64,000 nt of DNA from Prevotella sp. (GCA_017449025.1 JAFSKJ010000069.1:1-64000); one strand, 5' to 3'; shown: positions 33,649-43,198, counted from the first letter of the stretch. Notes: generated by a model not told the origin, from the sequence alone. Translations and numbers: made by a program.

Positions 33649-33747
33649 AACCGGATTTTGGCTTATCTTAACTCCGAAGACTGCGGCTTAGCAGCAGGCT
33701 CCAAGACAGACGAAACAAATAAAAACAACAAAACAAACATAACAAAT

Positions 33748-34944
33748 ATGCAAAAAAAGATTTTCCCAATGCTCGCCCTGCTCTGCGCCGTCGTGCAGGG
33801 AGCAAAAGCCCAGAACGGATGGAGCGTCTGGGACGGTAGTGAAAAGAGCAAACCACAACATTACGACAGCTATGCTGGCATCAGCGATGTTTACGTCATT
33901 AATAATGCTGCTGAACTGAAGTATGTATAGGATAATTTTGGGGATTTCTATGAAAAGAATTTATATCTGGGTAATAACATTGACATGACCGCCAAATCTT
34001 GGGAACCTTTAGTTTATGAGGATAAATCAGGTGGTTATTATTACGCATTCGAGGGCACGCTCTACGGCAATGACCACACCATCCGCATCAAAATCGATAA
34101 AGCCGAGTACGAATTCCAGGGTCTGTTTTTTGCCATTAGCGAGAAAGGCAAGGTGCAGGACCTCCGCGTGGACGGCACGATTGCTTGCCAAGCCAAGCAT
34201 GTGGGCGGCATCTGCGGCGAGAACGATGGCACCATCAGCAGCTGCACGGTGAGCGCCAACGTTAGCAGCACGTCGCGTCTGGTGGGCGGCATCACCGGCC
34301 AGAACACCGGCGACGGCACCATCACCAACTGCTGGGTGAGCGCCGACGTCAGACGGCGGCGGCCACACGCTGACGGCCAACATCAGCAGCACGGCACCAC
34401 GCTCACCCTGACCTTCAGCGACCCCGTCAGCAAGCTTAAGGCCGGCACACCGTATATCATCAAGTTTACGAAGGACGCAAACTATGTGAACACCGACGAG
34501 TACAACATCGTCAATCCCATCTTCGAGGACGTGACCATCGACGCTACCGACCGCAGCTATGACAACGAGGCCGAGGGCGACGCCCAAGTCCGCTTCATAG
34601 GCACCTACGATGCCAAGACCTTCGGGGCTGAGGACAAGAGCATCCTCTTCATGGGCGGCTCGAACACCCTCTACTATCCCCAGAAGGATGCCACCATCGG
34701 CGCCTGCCGCGGCTACTTCAAGATTGGCGAAGACGGGAGCGCGGGCGACCACGCCCGCATCACCGCCTTCAACCTGAACTTCGGCGACGATGGGAGCACA
34801 ATCGACCCCGCCGGCATCCATGCCATCGATGCGGGCGAAAGCGCTCCCCAAGGGTGGTACGACATGCAGGGCCGCAAGCTCATCGGCAAGCCCTCGCGCG
34901 CAGACGTGTATATATATAATGGTGTAAAGAGAGTGATAAAATAA
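33748..34944 (+). pseudogene. Secreted GLUG-type surface protein with in-frame amber stop
   Basis: Frame from ATG 33748: signal peptide KKIFPMLALLCAVVQGAKA, then NNAAELKYV, TAG at 33928-33930, and the same frame resumes DNFGDFYEKNLYLGNNIDM. CAG to TAG would explain the stop. GLUG modules follow (VGGICGENDGTISSCTVSANV). At about 34350-34395 the frame reads RRRRPHADGQHQQHG, while the +1 frame reads DGGGHTLTANISST, so a second lesion or deletion junction is present. The rest ends VYIYNGVKRVIK. A 319-residue product from ATG 33985 would lack a signal peptide. Confidence 0.7.
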
Positions 34945-34954
34945 AACTAACAAC

Positions 34955-35831
34955 ATGAAACGAAAGATTTTTTTACTGATTGTGGCCGCTGCGATGGCTA
35001 CCTTTAGCGCCCAGGCGCAGACAGACATCACGCTCGACGACGAGGCGATGTATTTTGAAATCGACGACCTGCCCAATGCCGTGAACTGGCTGCCGGCACC
35101 GCCCGAACCGAACTCCACGCAGTTCGCCTACGACCTTACGCAGTACATGTGGGGCAAGGGCGAGCGACTGAACGAAGAGCGTGCCCGGCAGGCCATCGCC
35201 CACGGCGTGATTGACATGGGCGAGATGGCCAAGCAGTTCAGCGTGCCCTTTTGGCATGGAGATCTCCGAGGAGAAGACGCCCAAGATCTTCCATGTGCTT
35301 TACCGCGGCGTGCTCACCGTGCGCCTCTGCGCCAAAAAGCCCAAGACGGCCATGCCGCGCCTGCGTCCCTACGTGCGCTACAATGAGTCCACACTGATTC
35401 CCGAGGACGAGGAGACGCTGCGCGAGAACGGCTCCTACCCCTCCGGCCATACCATCCGCGGATGGGCGATGGCCCTGCTGCTCTGCGAGATCAACCCCGC
35501 CGCACAGGACGACCTCCTGGCGCTCGGCTACCAGTGGGGACAGAGCCGTGCCATTGCCGGCTACCACTGGCAGAGCGACATCGACGCGGGCAGGCTGCTG
35601 GCCTCAGCAGGCTATGCGCGGCTCCACACCCATGAGGAGTTCCTGGCCGACATGGCCGCTGCCCGTGCCGAGTATGCACAGCTGGCGGGACAGTCCGTGG
35701 GTGTCGAGTCGGCCAAGGCCGCCGCTCCCGCCCCCTCTGCCGCCATCTACAACATGGCCGGCGAGCAGGTCAACGAGGAGCCGCACACCGGCGTATATAT
35801 ATATAATGGTGTAAAGAGAGTGACAAAATAA
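34955..35831 (+). pseudogene. Secreted class A acid phosphatase (PAP2 type), frameshifted
   Basis: The first frame (34955-35386) gives signal peptide MKRKIFLLIVAAAMATFSAQA and the N-terminal domain up to FSVPF. The second (to 35831) continues GMEISEEKTPKIFHVLYR with the full phosphatase signature: lysine-rich KKPKTAMPRLRP, YPSGHT and SRAIAGYHWQSD. The frames join at the TTTT run at 35249-35252, where one T too many breaks the reading (VPF-GMEIS without it). The tail GVYIYNGVKRVTK nearly equals that of the gene before. If slippage or editing restores the frame, the enzyme would be complete at about 291 residues. Confidence 0.75.
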
Positions 35832-35894
35832 GACTGATGCATATTGGAAAAACTCAAATGAATCTGATTTCATCGAATTTTGTCGCGTACCTAA

Positions 35895-35998
35895 AGGCAC
35901 GCATGTTACCATCAACATCTTCCCAGCCATTTCGCCGTACCTAAAGGCACGGCTGTATGGCTGGCTACTCCTATCTGATGCCTATGGCATCGTCTTCA
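35895..35998. repeat. Dispersed TAGCCAGCC repeat, inverted copy
   Basis: CCGTACCTAAAGGCACG occurs twice here (35888 and 35936 regions), followed by GGCTGTATGGCTGGCTACTC and the GATGCCTATGGCATC hairpin. It is the reverse complement of the units at 38773 and 60903. The interval 35832-36273 has this repeat and the promoter/leader of the next gene only. Confidence 0.55.
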
Positions 35999-36115
35999 CA
36001 GATATGTGTATAGGGAACATCTATTATTTGTAGGGAAAAATGTCTTTCTGCCATAATTTTTGACCGAAAACGGCAGAAAAAGGAAAAAAAACTTTGCCAT
36101 TTCACATCTTTATAT

Positions 36116-36123
36116 TACCTTTG
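36116..36123 (+). promoter_or_regulatory. Promoter -7 element with long leader for the 36274 gene
   Basis: TACCTTTG with TTTGCC at 36093-36098 as the -33 element. The leader is about 145 nt and contains pairable segments (GGCTGGACCCTGTT with AACAGCC), which leaves room for post-transcriptional control. Confidence 0.6.
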
Positions 36124-36273
36124 TACCCTATAATGTGCTTAGGCTGGACCCTGTTCTGACAACAGCCTCCACACTGTAGACCGGAAAAGCAACGGAAGCC
36201 CCAAAAAGGCTCGGACAAAGGAAAGAACAAATAATATATAAACAAATTATTAACATTCTAAAAACTAAATGAC

Positions 36274-38454
36274 ATGAAAAGAACTACTTTTTTCAAGTCG
36301 CTCCTCGTGGCAGCAGGGCTGTTCGTGGGGGCAAATGCGTGGGCAGGCGACAAGACTGTCGTAAAGTATAGTTTTGACGATGCTAACAGCCCGTCGCTGA
36401 CGGCTGGCAGCCGTGTCACGCTGGACTACAGCCACACATCGGTCATCTCTAAAACGGCGTTCCTAAACATGACTAACAATGAAAACGGCGCAGCCGGCTC
36501 TTCCACCATCTCGCTCGGAAACGAGGATTTGTCGGGCGAGACCTGGACGCTGACCTTTGAGTGGGCTGCCAACGGCGGCTGTAACAGCAAGACAGGCTAC
36601 ACCTACCTGAAAGCCGGCGACACAAACCTTTTCGCCATCGTCGACAACTCCAACTGGAACACGGCAAACCAGCTGACCTACGGGTCATCGTCCGTGGATC
36701 TGAGCGTTCCCGGATGCAACAAGAGCAATCGCTTTGGAATAACTACTGCCGACCTCTACAACACCACCGCCTACTGGTACCATTTCGTTATCACGGGTAG
36801 CGATGCTGGCGTGAAACTGACCGTTACCAATTCCAGTTCTGGAACTGAAATCGTGAAAGATGCTGTACTGTCGGAGACCAATGTCACCCCGACATCAATT
36901 GTTGCCAATCCCAGTTGTGGTGGTGCTTTAGGTTTTGACGAACTCTCTCTAACCTACTACGTTGAGGGTGAGGTTATCCAGACCCCAATAGCGACCTATA
37001 CTGCTGTTGACGGCATCAACCGTACCATCACCGCTACTTGCGACACTGAGGGAGCCACTCTGTATTACTCCACCGATGGTGAGAACTGGACCGAAGGTGT
37101 AGAGGCAACCGTCTCTGAGAGCGGCAAGGTCTATTTCAAGGCCGTAAAGGGCACCTCTGAGTCCGACGTGCTTGAGTTCGACGTTGTTGCTGGCGAGGCC
37201 ATCGTGCTGAATGCTCCGGTCATCAACCGCACCAGCGACACATCTGTTACTATTTCTGCCGACCAGACCAATCTGCTGCTGTCGCCGACGGCAACCATCT
37301 ATTATGAATATGGTGAGGAGAGTGGCTCATTCACTGGCTCAAAGACGCTGACAGTGGAGGCTGACGCCACCATCACAGCCTATGCTGAGGCTGACGGCTA
37401 CACCACCTCTGAGACATCAGAGCGTGCCGTGGCCCTGTTCCCCACCACTGTCGAACAGATGGAGAACACTGCAGCCAAGACCTCTGGCTGGACTGACAAT
37501 GCTTTCAGCGAAGAGACCATCACCGCCTCTGAGCGCACCTACGCAACTCTGCTGCTTGACAACACACAGTGGGGTAAGAACGTCTTCCTTCAGACCAATG
37601 GTGCATGGGGACTCCGCGCCTCCGGCAACTGGTATATCAACAGCGACACTCAGGAGTCGTGGTTGCTGATGCAGGACATGAAGGCTGGCGACATTATTGT
37701 AGTCAACGTTACCTATCCCGCCTCTTCTATGGTGAATGCCACATATTCTACCAAGTACACCTTCGGCACACTGCACGCTTACGAGGTGACAGAGGATGGC
37801 GACGTTGAGCTTGCTTTCAAGAAGATTAACGCAAAGACAATGGATTACATCTATGGTGTTTATTCATACAGAATCGTTACATCCGTTCCCGCCGCCGTCA
37901 CCTCTATAGGCTACGCCACATTCTGCTCTCCTTACGCCCTTGACTTCTCTAACGCCACAAGCATTGAGGCTTACACGGCAAAGGTGGATGAGGATGGAAA
38001 GATTACGTTTACGAAAGTGAATACTGTAGCAGCTGGCGAGGGTGTGCTCCTGAAGAGCAAGGATGGTAAAGAAGCAGAAGAGGAAATTCCTGTGATAGCT
38101 TCTGCCGAGGCTAACGCCAACAACGACTTCGTTGGTATTCCCGAGACTGTTCAGCTTGCGCAGACTGCCGACGGCGCCACCAACTATATATTGACCAAAG
38201 TTGACGACAAGCTTGGCTTCTACAAGGTCAATGCAAATGGTTCTTGGTGTAAGGGTGGTACTGCTTACCTGAAGGTATCGAGTGCTAAAGCCAGAGCATT
38301 CTATTCACTCGACAACGATACAACCACTGCTATCAGCGACGAGCTTGTTGAGACAGAGAGCGACGCTGCTGTGTTCAACCTCAACGGTCAGCGCGTGACT
38401 GCTCCGCAGAAGGGTCTTTACATCGTGAACGGCAAGAAGGTAGCGGTGAAGTAA
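36274..38454 (+). CDS. Secreted multidomain surface protein with chitobiase-like domains
   Basis: Encodes 726 residues. Signal peptide MKRTTFFKSLLVAAGLFVGANAWA. A LamG/concanavalin-like domain (about 28-235) is followed by two chitobiase/beta-hexosaminidase C-terminal-like sandwiches (about 240-310 and 315-390; GATLYYSTDGENWTEGV and ATIYYEYGEESGSFTGSKTL). A further sandwich and the Prevotella-type domain SIGYATFCSPYALDFSN (about 545-690) come next, with tail GLYIVNGKKVAVK. No enzyme motif was found, so a carbohydrate or matrix-binding role is likely. A 60-residue ORF follows after 35 nt and a terminator closes both. Confidence 0.75.
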   Translation: MKRTTFFKSLLVAAGLFVGANAWAGDKTVVKYSFDDANSPSLTAGSRVTLDYSHTSVISKTAFLNMTNNENGAAGSSTISLGNEDLSGETWTLTFEWAANGGCNSKTGYTYLKAGDTNLFAIVDNSNWNTANQLTYGSSSVDLSVPGCNKSNRFGITTADLYNTTAYWYHFVITGSDAGVKLTVTNSSSGTEIVKDAVLSETNVTPTSIVANPSCGGALGFDELSLTYYVEGEVIQTPIATYTAVDGINRTITATCDTEGATLYYSTDGENWTEGVEATVSESGKVYFKAVKGTSESDVLEFDVVAGEAIVLNAPVINRTSDTSVTISADQTNLLLSPTATIYYEYGEESGSFTGSKTLTVEADATITAYAEADGYTTSETSERAVALFPTTVEQMENTAAKTSGWTDNAFSEETITASERTYATLLLDNTQWGKNVFLQTNGAWGLRASGNWYINSDTQESWLLMQDMKAGDIIVVNVTYPASSMVNATYSTKYTFGTLHAYEVTEDGDVELAFKKINAKTMDYIYGVYSYRIVTSVPAAVTSIGYATFCSPYALDFSNATSIEAYTAKVDEDGKITFTKVNTVAAGEGVLLKSKDGKEAEEEIPVIASAEANANNDFVGIPETVQLAQTADGATNYILTKVDDKLGFYKVNANGSWCKGGTAYLKVSSAKARAFYSLDNDTTTAISDELVETESDAAVFNLNGQRVTAPQKGLYIVNGKKVAVK

Positions 38455-38489
38455 GAATAACATTAATATAATAGAAAGGAAACACAAGT

Positions 38490-38672
38490 ATGAAAAAGAC
38501 ATATATTGCACCTTCTGCATCGCAGCTTGAGGCAGAGATAGAAGCGCTCATGGATATAACGTCTATCAATTCAACACAGGCAGGTGAGGGTAGCGAAGGG
38601 AATCCCGTGAACTACTCTCGCGGCAACCACAGCGCATGGGAAGACGACGACTTTGACGACGACGACTTCTAA
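38490..38672 (+). CDS. 60-residue companion mini-protein with acidic tail
   Basis: Starts MKKTYIAPSASQLEAEIEAL after AAAGGAAAC, 35 nt past the upstream stop and before a shared terminator, so it is part of the same transcript. The middle is LMDITSINSTQAGEGSEGN, and the tail is a run of Asp with Phe (DDDFDDDDF). There is no signal peptide. It shares the KKxYxxP opening and genomic place with the ORF at 25837-25977. The first 20 residues look like a recognition leader and the rest like a variable core, but no maturation enzyme is adjacent. Confidence 0.65.
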   Translation: MKKTYIAPSASQLEAEIEALMDITSINSTQAGEGSEGNPVNYSRGNHSAWEDDDFDDDDF

Positions 38673-38724
38673 AATCATTGCCTACGGCATTCCTTTGCGA
38701 AGCAAATGTTGTAGGAGTTAACAG

Positions 38725-38762
38725 GGGTAGCCAGCCATTTCATGGGCTGGCTACCCTTTTTT
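38725..38762 (+). terminator. Rho-independent terminator of the 36274-38672 operon
   Basis: The perfect 12-bp stem GGGTAGCCAGCC / GGCTGGCTACCC (38725-38736, 38745-38756) is followed by TTTTTT. Its TAGCCAGCC core is the same as in the dispersed repeats nearby, so the repeats may be terminator-derived. Confidence 0.85.
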
Positions 38763-38772
38763 AATCCTGTTG

Positions 38773-38835
38773 GCGAAAAGCCCCATAGGGGCTTGATAGG
38801 AGTAGCCAGCCATACAGCCGTGCCTACGGCATCTC
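38773..38835. repeat. Dispersed TAGCCAGCC repeat
   Basis: AAGCCCCATAGGGGCTTGAT then AGGAGTAGCCAGCCATACAG then GCCGTGCCTACGGC. Nearly identical to 60900-60960, and inverted at 35895-35998. Confidence 0.6.
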
Positions 38836-38880
38836 CGTTGGCAGTTCAGCGTTGTTCCAGCCAACGGATACTGGGTTTCG

Positions 38881-40956
38881 TTATCTCACTCCTATTTCCT
38901 TGAGCAGGCGGTCGGCGTGTCCCCACTTGTCCATCATGTAGATGAGGAATCGGACGTCGAGGCCTATGCACCTTGCCAGCTCCGAGTCGAAGAAGATGTC
39001 GGAGGCGAGGCTGTCCCAGTTGCCGTCGAAGGCGAGACCTATCAGCCTGTTCTGTCCGTCGAACATTGGCGAGCCGGAGTTGCCGCCGGTGATGTCGTTG
39101 GTGGTGAGGAAGCAGAGCGGCAGGCCGTCGGCCTGCTCCATCAGCGTGAGCATTTCCGGCTGCACGCGGTAGTCCTCCATGGTGTCGCCCTTCTTCATCT
39201 TCTCCACTAAGCTCGGTGCCTTTGTCTGGAATCCGGAGCGCCAGTTGCCAAGGCGGTATTCCTTCACCTGTCCGTAGCTCAGTCGCATGGTGAAGTTAGC
39301 GTCGCTGTAGTGTGGCATGTCCTCCTCCATGCGCAGCTTGGCTGCGCAGAGGTGGCGCTCCTGCGCGTTGATGCCGTCGCGCATGGGTGCGTAGCCGTCG
39401 GTGATCTTGGCGTAGAGGTCTGTCAGCTCGAGTCCGAACTTCACTCCCGGGTCTTTCAAGAACGACTTCTTGTTTGGGTACAGCCGCTTGCCTTTCTTCA
39501 TGAGCCGCGATGTGGAGTAGAGGTAGTCGGCATAGCGCTGGCAGTCGCCGCCGAAGTCCTGGTCGATGGTGTTGAAGAATTCGGGCATGTATTCCGTGTT
39601 TCCTTTCATCTTCTTGCGGTAGTTGTCGAGCAGCGTGCCGAGTACTTCGCGGTCGGTGTCGTAGTCCCATGTGTCGCTGTTGTCCTTTATGTTGATGTGC
39701 TGTCGCCTGCCGTGTCCCACGGGCACTGCTCCGTTGAGCACATACTGTGCCCGTCGCGACAGCTCGTCGGTGCGCATGAATGTCTCGGCGAAGTACATGT
39801 ATGCGTCGTTCACCTTCTGGCGGTCGGCATAGAGCTGTCCGAGCACCTTGAAGTCGAGGCCGTCGGGGTATAGTCCTGTGGAGTCCTTCCACTGCTGCAC
39901 CAGCTGCTCGAACTTCCTCTTCTGCCCTATCAGGTCTATGGAGTCGATGCACTTGTTCATGCCGATGGAGTTCTTCCAGTAGTTAGCCGACGAGGCGAAC
40001 TTCGAGTCGTACTTTATGCGCACGGCCTCGGAGGCGTCCATGTGGCGCTTCATCACCTCCTGCTTGACGCCACGCACCTGTGCGCGGATGGCGTTCTCGG
40101 TGTAGCGCTCGTAGATGCCGTAGCTGGAGAGGTATCGCGAGGTGGAGCCTGGGTAGCCCATGGTCATAGAGAAGCTGCCGTCGCGGTAGCCCTCGGTGGA
40201 CACCTGTGCCCAGTGCTCGGGGTGGTAGGGCACGTTCTCCTCCGAGTATTCTGCCGGGCCCCCTGTCTCAGGGTCGCAGTAGATGCGGAACACCGAGAAG
40301 TCGCACGTCTGCCTCGGCCACATCCAGTTGTCGGTCTCGCCGCCGAACTTTCCCATCGACTTGGGCACGGCGAACACCAGTCGCACGTCGCGGAAGTCGC
40401 GGTAGGTTGTGGCGAAGAAGCGGTTGCCCTCGTAGAAGGGCATCAGCTCAAGGCGCAGCGTGGAGTCTTTCTCCCTGACATCCTTCGACCATGCGTTCTC
40501 CACGCTGTCGAGCAGCTCGGCGCGCCTGAGCTTGGGCATGGTCTCTATGCCCATGGCCAGAATCTTTTCTGTTACGTCTTTCTGCTCCACCATGAACGAC
40601 ACGAACATATTCTCGTTGGGCAGCTCGTCGGCCTGGGTCTTGGCCACGAAGCCGTCGAGCATGTAGTCGTGCTCCACGGTGGAGTGGCTTCTGATGGACT
40701 CGAAGCCGCAGTGGTGGTTGGTGAAGACAAGGCCGTCGGGGCTTACCACCACTCCCGAGCAGTAGCCGGAGAAGTTGACCACGGTCTTCATGATGGCGTC
40801 GTCGGCATTGTATAGCTTGTCGTAGGGCAGCTGGTAGCCCTGCTGCTTCATGGTTTCATATACGGCGTTGGGCAGGTTGTAGAGTGTCCACATGCCTTCG
40901 TCGGCGTGGGCCGTCATGGCTGAGGCGGCCATAATTGATAACAGTAGTTTTTTCAT
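38881..40956 (-). CDS. S46-family dipeptidyl peptidase (DPP7/DPP11 type)
   Basis: Encodes 691 residues. Signal peptide MKKLLLSIMAASAMTAHA. A chymotrypsin-like fold is split by a large helical insertion, as in S46. The catalytic His lies in TNHHCGF (residue 81 or 82) and Ser627 in GGNSGSPMFD. S46 enzymes are periplasmic exopeptidases that release dipeptides from peptide N-termini and feed amino-acid fermentation in Bacteroidota. DPP7 versus DPP11 specificity (hydrophobic versus acidic) was not decided. It starts 11 nt after the flippase stop, at the end of a minus-strand run. Confidence 0.92.
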   Translation of the reverse strand: MKKLLLSIMAASAMTAHADEGMWTLYNLPNAVYETMKQQGYQLPYDKLYNADDAIMKTVVNFSGYCSGVVVSPDGLVFTNHHCGFESIRSHSTVEHDYMLDGFVAKTQADELPNENMFVSFMVEQKDVTEKILAMGIETMPKLRRAELLDSVENAWSKDVREKDSTLRLELMPFYEGNRFFATTYRDFRDVRLVFAVPKSMGKFGGETDNWMWPRQTCDFSVFRIYCDPETGGPAEYSEENVPYHPEHWAQVSTEGYRDGSFSMTMGYPGSTSRYLSSYGIYERYTENAIRAQVRGVKQEVMKRHMDASEAVRIKYDSKFASSANYWKNSIGMNKCIDSIDLIGQKRKFEQLVQQWKDSTGLYPDGLDFKVLGQLYADRQKVNDAYMYFAETFMRTDELSRRAQYVLNGAVPVGHGRRQHINIKDNSDTWDYDTDREVLGTLLDNYRKKMKGNTEYMPEFFNTIDQDFGGDCQRYADYLYSTSRLMKKGKRLYPNKKSFLKDPGVKFGLELTDLYAKITDGYAPMRDGINAQERHLCAAKLRMEEDMPHYSDANFTMRLSYGQVKEYRLGNWRSGFQTKAPSLVEKMKKGDTMEDYRVQPEMLTLMEQADGLPLCFLTTNDITGGNSGSPMFDGQNRLIGLAFDGNWDSLASDIFFDSELARCIGLDVRFLIYMMDKWGHADRLLKEIGVR

Positions 40957-40967
40957 GTCTTATTTTC

Positions 40968-42425
40968 TTATTTGTTTTTTCTGAATTTCTTTCCTATGAC
41001 GGGGAGATTTGAGAGCGGCAGGTCTTTCCGAACGATGCAAACCACGAAAAGGACGATACACAGGGTGTTGAACGCTAATGAGGCAAGTCCGAGGTGGAAC
41101 CGCTCTTCGTGCAGGAACATCAGGACAGTAAGGAAGGCCGTGACAAGGATATAGACAGCGATGTCCTTCATGGGATAGGGAATGGGATTCTTACGCTGGC
41201 CTATGACATAGCTCAGCACCATGGCCGTGCCATAGCCGGCGACGCCGCCCCAGGCGCAGGCCCAATAGCCGTAGTTGGGTATGAACAGAATGTTGACTGC
41301 AAAGAGCACGGCGCAGCCTGCCAGTGAGAACCACGCGCCGTAGATGGTCTTGTCTATAAGCTTGTACCAGAACGAGAGGTTGAAGTATATGCCCATCATA
41401 ATCTCGGCAGCCATCACTATAGGCACCACGCCCAAGCCCTCGCGGTAGTCTTCACCTATTATATATTTAAGCACGGGCATCCACCCCACCACGCAGAGGA
41501 AGGCCAGGAGTGTGAAGATGAGGAAGTACTTCATGGCGGCGGCATAGTATTCGGCCTTGTCGCCGTCCTTGCTCTTGGCAAAGACTATAGGCTCGTAGGC
41601 ATAGCGGAAGGCCTGGGTGATCATGGCCATGATCATGGCTATCTTCACGCACGAGCCGTAGATGCCGAGCTGTATGTTGGCCTCAGCCTCGTCGGGATAT
41701 ACCAGCGGGAACAGTATCTTGTCGGCCACCTGGTTGAGTATGCCGGCAATGCCGAGGATGAGTATTGGCCACGAGTAGCTGAGCATCTGCTTGAGCAGCT
41801 GTCCGTCGAAGTGCCAGCGAATCTTGAACAGGTCGGGAATGAAGAACAGCGTGATGAAGCCCGTGCAGAGCAGGTTGATGAAGAACACGTAGAACACGGA
41901 GGTCTTGCCTAACCAAACGAAGTAGAAGACGTTGAGGCCGATGTTAAGGAAGATGAAGAGCAGCTTAAGCGAAGCAAAGCGTATGGCCCGCTTCTGGAAG
42001 CGCAGGAAGCTGAAGGGTATGGCCTGCAGGGCGTCGAGGCCCACGACCACGGCCATCATCGTCAGGTAGTCGGGGTGCTCGGCATAGCCGAGGGCCGTGC
42101 TGACGGGCGTGATGAAGCCGAAGACGAGCAGCAGGAACACAGCCGTGAGCGAGGCCACGACGGCCATGGCCGTGGAGAAGACGGTGTCGGGCTTCGCCTT
42201 CTCGTCGTTGGCAAAGCGGAACAGCGTGGTCTCCATGCCGAAGGTGAGCAGCACGAGGATGAGGGCGGTGTAGGCATAGACATTGGTGCTGATGCCGTAG
42301 TCGCCGGAGTCCTTGGGCATGTAGTGGGTGTAGAGCGGTACGAGCAGGTAGTTGAGGAACCTGCCGACGATGCTCGAGAGGCCGTAGATGGCCGTGTCTT
42401 TGGCGAGGGATTTCAGGTTTGGCAT
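40968..42425 (-). CDS. MOP-superfamily polysaccharide flippase
   Basis: Encodes 485 residues with about 14 transmembrane helices, of the Wzx/PST oligosaccharide-flippase type: SLAKDTAIYGLSSIVGRFLN then YLLVPLYTHYM at the N-terminus, and SYSWPILILGIAGILNQVADK in mid-protein. It would move lipid-linked glycans or peptidoglycan-like precursors across the inner membrane. No glycosyltransferases are adjacent, so it may serve a general envelope pathway. Its first 13 nt overlap the end of the four-helix-bundle gene, within a 9-bp repeat array. Confidence 0.88.
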   Translation of the reverse strand: MPNLKSLAKDTAIYGLSSIVGRFLNYLLVPLYTHYMPKDSGDYGISTNVYAYTALILVLLTFGMETTLFRFANDEKAKPDTVFSTAMAVVASLTAVFLLLVFGFITPVSTALGYAEHPDYLTMMAVVVGLDALQAIPFSFLRFQKRAIRFASLKLLFIFLNIGLNVFYFVWLGKTSVFYVFFINLLCTGFITLFFIPDLFKIRWHFDGQLLKQMLSYSWPILILGIAGILNQVADKILFPLVYPDEAEANIQLGIYGSCVKIAMIMAMITQAFRYAYEPIVFAKSKDGDKAEYYAAAMKYFLIFTLLAFLCVVGWMPVLKYIIGEDYREGLGVVPIVMAAEIMMGIYFNLSFWYKLIDKTIYGAWFSLAGCAVLFAVNILFIPNYGYWACAWGGVAGYGTAMVLSYVIGQRKNPIPYPMKDIAVYILVTAFLTVLMFLHEERFHLGLASLAFNTLCIVLFVVCIVRKDLPLSNLPVIGKKFRKNK

Positions 42426-43198
42426 GGTGTGGTAGGTTTGGTAGGTTTGGTAGGTTTGGTAGGTTCGGTAGGTTCGGTAGGTGTGGTAGGTGTGGTAGGT
42501 TTGGTAGGTGCAGTAGGTGCTGTAGGTGCTGTAGGTGCTGTAGGTGTGGTAGGCTCTTCCCTACTGAACCTACTGAACCTACCACACCTACCACACCTAC
42601 CATCCCTACCATCCCTACCATCCCCTCTCCACCTGCCATCCCTACCATATCCATATCCGCGCCTTTCCGTGCGGGCATGGTAGCGTTGTTCCTTGATACC
42701 TCCTTCACGCAGGAATTTCTCTTCCTGCCAGTCTATGAGGCCGCGAAGCAGTGCCAATGTCTGGTGGATTACTATCAGGGCTATGTTTGCTATGTCCTCC
42801 GCATTGCGGTCTTTTATCTGGCGCTGGTAGTAGGCAGTGTCGTTATGTTTTCTGAATAGTGGCTGGCAGGCTTTGTACTTTTCGTGCTTGGAGTCCCATA
42901 TCTCGTGGTCATGGACGCGAAGGTAGTCCAGATAGTCCTCTTTCAACTCTTCGAGACTACCTTTGGCAATTACGGTCAACTTGTGTTCCGACTCCGTGGA
43001 ACCTTCAGCATCGCTATAGCCCTCGACAATGTTTTGCTTACCCGAGCGTGCGGCCTGCTCCATCTGGTCGACGGTGCGGTCGTGTGTGCGTTCCATGAAA
43101 TGGCTGATGAAGTAGTAAGTGATGTCATAGACACACTCAGCCTTCTGGAAAGCATACAACGTCCGGTAGCTGTCTATCTTCTTCTTTCTGTCGTCCAT
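42413..43198 (-). CDS. Four-helix-bundle (S23/IVS-type) protein with repeat-encoded tail
   Basis: Encodes 261 residues from ATG 43198 (MDDRKKKIDSYRTLYAFQKA). The open frame continues upstream to 43348, but only through a repeat array. The core is the four-helix-bundle suffix family: FYISHFMERTHDRTVDQMEQ-like helix, AARSGKQNIVEGYSDA and IALIVIHQTLALLRGLIDWQ. The function of this family is unknown. After about residue 175 the protein is low complexity: GRD/GRC/GRF triplets, then EE, then PTx triplets (PTAPTAPTKPTTP), all encoded by a 9-bp array that runs into the flippase start. Confidence 0.75.
   Translation of the reverse strand: MDDRKKKIDSYRTLYAFQKAECVYDITYYFISHFMERTHDRTVDQMEQAARSGKQNIVEGYSDAEGSTESEHKLTVIAKGSLEELKEDYLDYLRVHDHEIWDSKHEKYKACQPLFRKHNDTAYYQRQIKDRNAEDIANIALIVIHQTLALLRGLIDWQEEKFLREGGIKEQRYHARTERRGYGYGRDGRWRGDGRDGRDGRCGRCGRFSRFSREEPTTPTAPTAPTAPTAPTKPTTPTTPTEPTEPTKPTKPTKPTTPCQT
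42432..42622. repeat. 9-bp array with inverted halves (copy 1)
   Basis: About 13 units of GTAGGTTTG and variants (42432-42552), a short TCTTCCC spacer, then about seven inverted units (CCTACCACA/CCTACCATC) to 42622. Translated on the minus strand as GRx then PTx triplets. It can fold into a long hairpin. Confidence 0.85.

Noticed and set aside
36124..36273. Known riboswitch in the 36274 leader
   Set aside because: No recognised aptamer core could be matched by eye, so only a structured long leader is reported.
42419..42859. 146-codon plus-strand frame reading GRFGRFGRF
   Set aside because: Translation of the 9-bp array opposite the flippase and four-helix-bundle genes.
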